A DNA stretch of 14,583 nt from JALXCH01 sp964495805. Its GTDB lineage: Bacteria > Calditrichota > Calditrichia > RBG-13-44-9. The notes beneath the pieces were generated by a model. It did no database searches. It was not told the DNA's origin and was given only the letters and a program-made list of their open reading frames with translations. The position numbers and the translations under genes are program-made. The stretch spans positions 1 to 14,583 of the forward strand of contig CAZBWV010000011.1 in assembly GCA_964495805.1 (NCBI GenBank). The letters are read 5' to 3'. How positions within the stretch are numbered: the stretch's first letter is position 1; each line of letters begins with the position of its first letter. Below are positions 8,374 through 14,583 of the stretch, piece by piece.

Positions 8374-11300
8374 CTATCGAATAATTACAAATTTACCCAT
8401 ATCTTTCTTGCCGTCAGGGGTTTCTACAACCCACACATACAGGCCAGGTGCCACTTCCTGACGATTGACCGTCCAGAGATTCCAGTCCTCACTACCATCG
8501 TAAATGCTATCGTGGTGAAGGGTCTGGACCAATTCTCCGTTCACATTAAAGATATAAATGGTACATTTGGAAGGTAAATTTGTAAACTGAAGCTTATGGC
8601 TGTACTCATTAAATTCCCACCCCGCGTGAACAATGTAGGGATTGGGAACCACTTTTACTTTCTTGATATCTTCTTGTGTGGTTTCTTTGACCTGGTAAAT
8701 CTTGCTGGTGTTCACAATAAAGCCATCCCCTTCCTGGAACGGGTTGAACACCGGAATCAGCAAGGTATCTCCCACAGCCCAGGGCTTATTGGCGGGAATT
8801 AGCTGATTATTCTGGTTATAGTAAGGTGTATCGCTCCAGGTGAAGGTAAAAGAGAGAGTCCGGACAAACACACTATCCGGATAACCCACCAGATGATTTT
8901 CCAGCAGGAAGAATTTATCCTTGGAGCTCCATTTTCCGTCGTGATCGGTATCGAATACGGTGATCTTCGCTTTGCGAGGCGTTAACTTCTTATTTTCCAC
9001 CGTCAACTTGTTCCACACCTGGAAAGGTACCTGAAAGACCACCTGACTGGTGTCCTGAGGACTGTAGGCGTTGTCCGCCCCTTCCCCGGTGAAGACCACG
9101 TAGTAATCGGATACGACCCGCCGTACAAAGCTGGCGCTAACCTCGTAATTACAATTGGAGTTTTCCGTCCAGCCCATATGGTCACGATCGATTTCTGTCT
9201 GCACGGCAGACTTGATGGTCCATTCCAATCCGTCAATCCGTGGGGGAATGGTCTTAAATTCGGAGCTCACATCCAGCGGGATATACTTTGTGCTATTCTT
9301 GAGCAACGTGTCCCCTTTGGTCAGGTTAATTAAATCATAGGTTGTTGTCCCCTGCACGGGAATTCCGTTGGCCATTTGAGCATGGAACAGAATCAGATAC
9401 TCATCTCCGGTAATCAGGCTCTGGTCCACCACGGTAATCTCGAACTGCCCGTTTCCTTTGGTGGTGTCGATTTTGGTGATTTCCACTTCAGATTGTTCCA
9501 CATTTGAAGGTGGTCGATGAGGAATAACCCGTACAATGTGAGGCAGGCGGTCGCTGTTGGAGAGAAAATTCTCCAGCGACGCCGCACGGAAATTGAACCG
9601 ACCACCGGTAACATCGATGGAGTCGCGAACCGGGTCGTGGGCAATAAACCCACGGTCGTAAGCACAAACCGCGTACAGATATTCCCGACCGTTTTCCACA
9701 TCGGTATCCGTCCACTGGAACTGTAAGCCGGTATTGCTTCCCAGAAAGCGATGTGGAGCGGTGGGATCGTAGCCTTTGATTTCATTGTCCAGATCGAACT
9801 GAGCAACCGGTACCCAGTACTCGATTCCGGTGGAATCATCGTGGCGTTTTTCGCCCCAGGTCATTCCGTTATCGGTACTTTTGTAAATGCGAAACCCTTC
9901 GAAATCTTTAATTTTGGTTAACGCATCCCGGGAATTGATGGAGACATCATCCCAGAACAGAGTGACTTCCCGATCGCCTTCCAGGGCGGTAACGTTGGGA
10001 GCAGTCGGGGGTGTGGGACCACGGTAGAAATTATCGTACATCAACTGAGCGACCTGCGCATTTACCACCAGGTCGGTGGAGTCCTGTCCCATAATAATGG
10101 CAAAGGAGAACGGAACCGTATCCCCAGGAGCAAAGGAGAAGGGACCGGAACTCATAATAAAGACGCAGTCCAGCCCATCGGGATAATCTTTCTTTAAACT
10201 GGCATAAGAATCGAAATGGGGATTGATGCGGCCCTGCGGATCGGGATGGAAATAGTGCTGCATGTTGTATGCATGCCGATCCGGAGGGGAATCGGTGGAG
10301 GACGTATCGCCGGACATTACTTTGTAAATAATGGCTTCAGCATCCACCGAAGTGGGGGTTTCACCGTCACCGGTAAATGGCCCGTTGGGGCCGCCATCAT
10401 CCGCACCGGGACGGAAATACCAGTCGAACCAGTGCCAGTCGGTTAATCCTAACTTTTCGCCGACCTGAATATCGGGGATTCCATCTCCGTCCAGGTCCAC
10501 CGGTTCCGTGGCACGGGGTGTTTCCAGCAGTTTTAATGCCGCATAGGCCAGATTGGTCGCACCACTGCTGTTATCGTCCAGGTCCCAGATGTAAGCAAAG
10601 TCCCAATCCGTGTTGAAGCTCATCATATCGTCGTCGTTCGTTCGGCCGACATAGCTCCCATCATAAGTTCGGTGATAGGAATCCACATCAAAATAGAAAC
10701 CAGCCCAGGCTTTCTCATAATGATATTGGGAGAGGTTGACCAGACGCATGTTGAAGAAAATAATATCTTCTGCCACGGAGGAACCGTAAGAATAAGCGGA
10801 TACCAGTGCTTTAATTCCCAGGGGATACCCTATTTCGGGAGGTGGTTCATATCCGTCCGGAACGGGGAGGATACTTAAATCAACGCTATCGGGATTCACA
10901 TCCCGGCTGGCCAGCCGATCATCGAATTCAAAATACACATCTTCATCGGAGACAAACACGCCGGGTTGCTGAACGCCAGATGTGTCCAGCGCCCAGGGAC
11001 CGGGCCAATAGCGTTCCTCGTTCCCCAGGGAATCGATATGAATGGGCCAGCTTTTGGGAATATCACTGGTGGCAATCAGTGGGGTGGGATCGTCTGGCTG
11101 AGCCCAGATTCCACCGTACACTTCGCCAGCGGTGGCGGAACCATGCAAACGAGTGGCTGCATCTTCCACCGCTTCCCAGTCAATCAGCAAATGCCCACTG
11201 GTGCGGTCCATGAACGATTCGGAAACCGAAGGACCCCAGTAAGTGTTGTCGTTTCCTTTCGTCACAAAATCTCTTTCCTTGGGGGAATACAAACTTTTGG

Positions 11301-11646
11301 GGCCCACCGCCCAGGGATAGGGATTTCCGTTCTCGTCCCGACCAGGAACACCAAATAATAAGGAAATCATGGAAATGTACTGATACCTGCCCCACAAACC
11401 TTCGGGGTAAGGATCGCCGGAGAACCCGAAACCGGTGAAAATGCCATAGTTACTGGTAGATGTTTTCAACTTCCCTTTCTCTAAAATACCAATTGCCCGT
11501 TGCAGGGCCGGATCGGGTATCCGGTATTTTTTACCAAATGTCTGGTGAGAACTTTCTGTTCTGGTATCTTTTGCTTCCAGTCCATTCCAGAACAAAAGGG
11601 GAACCAGAAACAAAAGGAGAAGCCAAACAGCAAGAATTTTCTTCAT
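8374..11646 (-). CDS. Large secreted protein with fibronectin III-like region and divergent T9SS/FlgD-like C-terminal domain
   Basis: 1090 aa, family not named with confidence. An N-terminal hydrophobic segment (about 1-25, MKKILAVWLLLLFLVPLLFW) reads as a signal peptide; no lipobox Cys is present, so it is not a SusD-type lipoprotein. Residues about 40-540 are an unrecognised Trp/Tyr/Asp-rich region with a calcium-type motif, DLDGDGIPD (384-392). A fibronectin III-like domain spans about 546-680 (PPTAPNVTALEGDREVTLFW, then FEGFRIYKS, ending EYLYAVCAYDRG). A second DxDxDG loop, DTDHDGKWSSKD (899-910), is EF-hand-like. The last 90 residues (VKVVPNPYIV at 997 to MGKFVIIR) resemble T9SS/FlgD-like CTDs but lack the usual NYPNPFNP and KMILMK. 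It lies 30 nt after the TonB receptor gene with GGAGGT 5 nt before the ATG. A role as surface partner of the receptor is inference from position. Confidence 0.8.
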   Translation of the reverse strand: MKKILAVWLLLLFLVPLLFWNGLEAKDTRTESSHQTFGKKYRIPDPALQRAIGILEKGKLKTSTSNYGIFTGFGFSGDPYPEGLWGRYQYISMISLLFGVPGRDENGNPYPWAVGPKSLYSPKERDFVTKGNDNTYWGPSVSESFMDRTSGHLLIDWEAVEDAATRLHGSATAGEVYGGIWAQPDDPTPLIATSDIPKSWPIHIDSLGNEERYWPGPWALDTSGVQQPGVFVSDEDVYFEFDDRLASRDVNPDSVDLSILPVPDGYEPPPEIGYPLGIKALVSAYSYGSSVAEDIIFFNMRLVNLSQYHYEKAWAGFYFDVDSYHRTYDGSYVGRTNDDDMMSFNTDWDFAYIWDLDDNSSGATNLAYAALKLLETPRATEPVDLDGDGIPDIQVGEKLGLTDWHWFDWYFRPGADDGGPNGPFTGDGETPTSVDAEAIIYKVMSGDTSSTDSPPDRHAYNMQHYFHPDPQGRINPHFDSYASLKKDYPDGLDCVFIMSSGPFSFAPGDTVPFSFAIIMGQDSTDLVVNAQVAQLMYDNFYRGPTPPTAPNVTALEGDREVTLFWDDVSINSRDALTKIKDFEGFRIYKSTDNGMTWGEKRHDDSTGIEYWVPVAQFDLDNEIKGYDPTAPHRFLGSNTGLQFQWTDTDVENGREYLYAVCAYDRGFIAHDPVRDSIDVTGGRFNFRAASLENFLSNSDRLPHIVRVIPHRPPSNVEQSEVEITKIDTTKGNGQFEITVVDQSLITGDEYLILFHAQMANGIPVQGTTTYDLINLTKGDTLLKNSTKYIPLDVSSEFKTIPPRIDGLEWTIKSAVQTEIDRDHMGWTENSNCNYEVSASFVRRVVSDYYVVFTGEGADNAYSPQDTSQVVFQVPFQVWNKLTVENKKLTPRKAKITVFDTDHDGKWSSKDKFFLLENHLVGYPDSVFVRTLSFTFTWSDTPYYNQNNQLIPANKPWAVGDTLLIPVFNPFQEGDGFIVNTSKIYQVKETTQEDIKKVKVVPNPYIVHAGWEFNEYSHKLQFTNLPSKCTIYIFNVNGELVQTLHHDSIYDGSEDWNLWTVNRQEVAPGLYVWVVETPDGKKDMGKFVIIR

Positions 11647-11676
11647 CGAAGACCTCCGAATTTTTGCAAAAAATCC

Positions 11677-14493
11677 TTAAAATGACACTTCCAGGGTAAA
11701 ATCGACTCGGCGTCTGGGACCAAAGCGATACGGTTGATCCCAATAGGTCGAAGAATAGATTTTCCGGTTGATGAATCGTCGAATATAATTTCCGGGATCG
11801 TCCGCCTTTCCCGTTTCGGTGAACACATCCAGCGCATTTTTCCGGTCGAAAAGGTTGAACACCAGAATACCGAAAGTGTATTTCATTCCCATCAGCTCGA
11901 AATTCTTTCGGAAATGCATATTGAACTGGATGTACCAGGGTTCCCGTTCGGAATTGGTGGGACCGGCAATACCATTGTGAGTTGGGGTGTACGGAGCACC
12001 GCTGGTCGCGACAAAAATCAGGTCAATCCGGCTATTGGCCAGCGGACGAACCCCAAACAGCTTGAATCCCTGATGAGGCGGAATAACATACGCACCACTC
12101 AGGTTCATGTCGTGAGTCCGATCGTACCCCATCAAGAATTCGCGACGTGGCTGGGTTTCCACCGTGTATTCCCGACGATAACTTTCCCACGGGTCTTTGG
12201 TATTGGCCGTAGCCCGCGAGAGGGTGTATTGAATCATGCCGGAAAAACGTTTCTTCCGGAAACGAATGTTTAAATCAAACCCCCGTGCGGTGGCATAATC
12301 CCGGTTCACAAAAACGTAATACGAACGCGGGAAACGGGGCACACGTTCGGTGGAGGTCAGATTGTTGTATTCCTTCGACCATCCGATAATCTGGAATAAA
12401 AATCCTTCCATCAACTCGGTATTCAAACCGAATTCGTAAGAGGTTACCTTCTGGCTCTTTAACAGGGCATTCCCTACCAACGGTCGAATGGCTTCCAGAC
12501 TCTGCTGAGAGTTCAGATACACATTTCGGTAGGTGGGGAACTGGTAGAACTGTCCGTAACCGAAGGTGAAGGTGGATTTTTCGGTAATCACGTGGGAGAA
12601 ACCCAGACGGGGACTGATCTGATAGGTGGTTTTGGAATCGATCAGCTTGGTATCTGGATCGTAGGGATTTTCCCACATTTTAGACCGCGGGTTGTTCATA
12701 TCCACCCGAATACCGGCATTGATGGTCATGTAATCGTATTCAATTTTATCCTGAATATAAAAACTCCCTTCGATGGGATGTTTTTTGTAGTAGTCATAGT
12801 AAGGATTGGCCAGCCAGGGCAGCTGAACTTCGTTGAAGTACAGATCGTGCTGCTTGTAGCTCACACCGGTTTTAATCTGATGATGCTTATTTACCTGTGA
12901 AGTGATGTCCGCCACTGCTTCCCAGGTTTGTGCATAACTCCGGTGGTGATAGCGGTCGTTGCCCTGAGCAAAGAACTCATAGGAAAGATACAGGTCGTAA
13001 TCGTACCAATCCTTGGGAATCCACTCTTTAACGATGGGATCGTAGTACACCGTTCGTCCGTGCTCATCGATTTTGGTTTCCCAGTTGTTCACATCGGGAG
13101 GCGGATAGGGCCGGCGGTATTCGTCGGCATCCAGCCAGCGGCCGGTTTTGGGATCTTTGCATCCGATGTTCATCTCCTGATAAAATCGGGAGCCTCGAAC
13201 GGTGTAGAAGGTGTTTTTGCTGATCATATGCGTCCACACAAATGCCTGACGGTCAGCGTTCTGGCGCACGATGTTCCGTCCGTCTTCATAAAAGCGATAC
13301 CAATGGTTTTCGGTGTTAAAAGTACGAAATTCCGTGCCTACCACCCAGTTGGAGAGCTCCAGTTTCATGGAGGGACTGAGGTCAAAAGTTAACTTGGCAA
13401 ACAAATCCCAATCGCGATTAAAGCCAAACGCTTTCCATCCTTTGTACCGGTCGTAGCGGTGGGCATGCTGGATGTGCTGTTCCTGAAATTCTTCCCAGGT
13501 CAAACCGGTTTTATCCAGCAATCGGGGGTCCCAGCGGTTGGCCAATGTATCGGAGGGATCGAATACAATATCATCAAACTCGTACACATTGTATTTACGG
13601 GTGGTTCGCCGACCGCTCATAATAAATTTGACATGTTTATTGGTAAACGGTACCGGGCCACCAAACGCGCCGGATACCCGCCCATATTCTCGCAGGCGAT
13701 CGGGTTCAAATCCCAGTGCACTGGTTTCCAGGTTGATGTTGCCTTCGTACTTATCCGTACCGGAGCGAGTGACCACATTGAAAATAGCGGACATGGCATC
13801 ACCGTACTCAGCATTGAATACACCGGTTTTCATATCCACCTGTTCGTAAGCAAATTTGTTCAACTGAATTCCTTTGTACCGGCCTCCGTAGATGGGGTTT
13901 TCGATGTACATACCATCCACCATGTAACCGATTTCAGCAGCACGACCACCCCGAACGTGAACTTCTTCAATACCACGATCTTCGAATCCCGGAATTCCTT
14001 TCAGTGACCCTTCAATCCGGATGACACCTGCCTGAATAGCCACCAGATCGGAAAAGTCTCGTACCGGCAACGATTTAATCTCTTCTCGATCGATAATCAC
14101 TTTCTTGGTAGTCACATCCTTCTCCACAGTCAGCTTCTGTTCCGCCACTACCTCGATGACCTCACCCTGAATGGCTTCCGGTCGTAATTTGAAATCCAGC
14201 TTGGTAGTCTGATCCAGGTAAACCTTTACGCCTGGATGCACCACTGTCTGGTAACCGATCATGGAAACTTCCACCGTGTACTCACCAATAGGAACATTAA
14301 TGATGTAGAAATAGCCATCCATATCGGTGGCGGCTCCCATCCCGGTTCCCTTCAGAACCACATTAGCACCAATTAACGGTTCTCCCGTTTGGGCATCACG
14401 AACCGTACCGGCAATTTTACCGGTCGTTCCTGCCATCACGGAAAAGGCTACAAACAAAATCGATAAGAACCATAGTAAAATTGTTTTGTGCAT
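11677..14493 (-). CDS. TonB-dependent receptor with carboxypeptidase-regulatory-like N-terminal domain
   Basis: 938 aa. The signal peptide is about 1-21 (MHKTILLWFLSILFVAFSVM-A). A carboxypeptidase-D-regulatory-like beta-sandwich occupies about 24-103 (GKIAGTVRDAQTGEPLIGAN). EVIEVVAE (111-118) is a possible TonB box. The plug runs about 120-245, including VHVRGGRAAEIGYMVDGM (178-195) and FNVVTRSGTDKYEG. The remainder is an outer-membrane barrel ending in Phe (DFTLEVSF), the usual insertion signal. Family knowledge: such receptors import bulky substrates across the outer membrane using TonB/ExbBD energy. The substrate is not readable. There is no SusD-like lipoprotein beside it; the next gene encodes a non-lipoprotein secreted protein. 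It is the first gene of the operon. The ATG is preceded by GAGGG at 4-nt spacing, and a 12-bp palindrome lies about 55 nt upstream. Confidence 0.95.
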   Translation of the reverse strand: MHKTILLWFLSILFVAFSVMAGTTGKIAGTVRDAQTGEPLIGANVVLKGTGMGAATDMDGYFYIINVPIGEYTVEVSMIGYQTVVHPGVKVYLDQTTKLDFKLRPEAIQGEVIEVVAEQKLTVEKDVTTKKVIIDREEIKSLPVRDFSDLVAIQAGVIRIEGSLKGIPGFEDRGIEEVHVRGGRAAEIGYMVDGMYIENPIYGGRYKGIQLNKFAYEQVDMKTGVFNAEYGDAMSAIFNVVTRSGTDKYEGNINLETSALGFEPDRLREYGRVSGAFGGPVPFTNKHVKFIMSGRRTTRKYNVYEFDDIVFDPSDTLANRWDPRLLDKTGLTWEEFQEQHIQHAHRYDRYKGWKAFGFNRDWDLFAKLTFDLSPSMKLELSNWVVGTEFRTFNTENHWYRFYEDGRNIVRQNADRQAFVWTHMISKNTFYTVRGSRFYQEMNIGCKDPKTGRWLDADEYRRPYPPPDVNNWETKIDEHGRTVYYDPIVKEWIPKDWYDYDLYLSYEFFAQGNDRYHHRSYAQTWEAVADITSQVNKHHQIKTGVSYKQHDLYFNEVQLPWLANPYYDYYKKHPIEGSFYIQDKIEYDYMTINAGIRVDMNNPRSKMWENPYDPDTKLIDSKTTYQISPRLGFSHVITEKSTFTFGYGQFYQFPTYRNVYLNSQQSLEAIRPLVGNALLKSQKVTSYEFGLNTELMEGFLFQIIGWSKEYNNLTSTERVPRFPRSYYVFVNRDYATARGFDLNIRFRKKRFSGMIQYTLSRATANTKDPWESYRREYTVETQPRREFLMGYDRTHDMNLSGAYVIPPHQGFKLFGVRPLANSRIDLIFVATSGAPYTPTHNGIAGPTNSEREPWYIQFNMHFRKNFELMGMKYTFGILVFNLFDRKNALDVFTETGKADDPGNYIRRFINRKIYSSTYWDQPYRFGPRRRVDFTLEVSF

Positions 14494-14547
14494 ACTACCC
14501 TCGCAATTTTAAAGAACATGCCTATCATTACTCACATATATTTGAGC

Positions 14548-14561
14548 CGAACATATGTTCT
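14548..14561. promoter_or_regulatory. Perfect 12-bp palindrome upstream of the TonB receptor operon (LexA/Cheo-box-like)
   Basis: GAACATATGTTC (14549-14560) is a perfect palindrome. With its flanking C and T it matches the Gram-positive-type SOS box consensus CGAACRNRYGTTYC at every specified position except the last. It lies about 55 nt upstream of the receptor start, where an operator could sit. The promoter itself is not clear, and the window ends 22 nt further on. The site could equally belong to a divergent gene outside the window or to another dyad-binding regulator. Confidence 0.35.
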
Positions 14562-14583
14562 ATACCAAATGAACGTGGGTTTG

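Noticed and set aside
8374..11646. SusD-like lipoprotein beside the TonB receptor
   Set aside because: There is no lipobox cysteine, no SusD/TPR-like motif, and the protein is much longer than SusD with FnIII-like and CTD-like regions.
1..14583. tRNA, rRNA, CRISPR, insertion sequence or prophage content
   Set aside because: No cloverleaf-like or rRNA-like stretch, no spaced direct repeats, no transposase or integrase motifs were seen on either strand; nearly all the window is coding.

Overview
The window holds six protein-coding genes: one fragment on the plus strand at the left edge and five complete genes on the minus strand. I see no RNA genes, insertion sequences, CRISPR array or phage genes. 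The content points to a Gram-negative bacterium of the FCB group. The evidence is two proteins with type IX secretion (T9SS) type A C-terminal sorting domains (NYPNPFNP ... RKMILMK), a PorV/PorQ-family outer-membrane protein, and a TonB-dependent receptor with a carboxypeptidase-regulatory-like N-terminal domain. The CTD ending (KMILMK), the clear Shine-Dalgarno sequences before every complete gene, and a possible TTGACA-type promoter fit Calditrichota, Ignavibacteriota or related candidate phyla better than typical Bacteroidota. This placement is an inference from motifs, not a search result.

Layout. Positions 1-738 (+) encode the C-terminal part of a GT28/MurG-like glycosyltransferase; its start lies outside the window. 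It converges on the minus-strand block, and a GC-rich hairpin (741-771) sits between the two 3' ends. Positions 4155-799 (-) encode a secreted subtilase (S8) carrying about eight FG-GAP/VCBS-like propeller repeats and a T9SS sorting domain. It appears to be its own transcription unit, with a putative promoter at 4191-4220 and the terminator at 741-771. Positions 14493-4402 (-) form a probable four-gene operon with gaps of only 30, 33 and 54 nt: TonB-dependent receptor, a 1090-aa secreted protein with a divergent CTD-like end, a PorV/PorQ-like protein, and a 953-aa multi-domain T9SS substrate. A strong terminator (4336-4367) follows the last gene.

How the genes may work together. PorV-type proteins deliver CTD-bearing cargo to the cell-surface attachment machinery of the T9SS. 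The operon puts a PorV-like protein between two candidate surface or secreted proteins and behind a TonB-dependent receptor. A reasonable reading is a cell-surface uptake or adhesion module with its own shuttle protein, with the 1090-aa protein as a non-lipoprotein partner of the receptor. Substrates cannot be read from the sequence. The subtilase next door is a second T9SS client under separate control.

Most interesting points: the four-gene arrangement itself, the variant C-terminus of the 1090-aa protein, a beta-sandwich domain that appears twice in the 953-aa protein (once nested inside a fibronectin III domain), and a perfect 12-bp palindrome resembling a Gram-positive-type LexA box upstream of the receptor gene.
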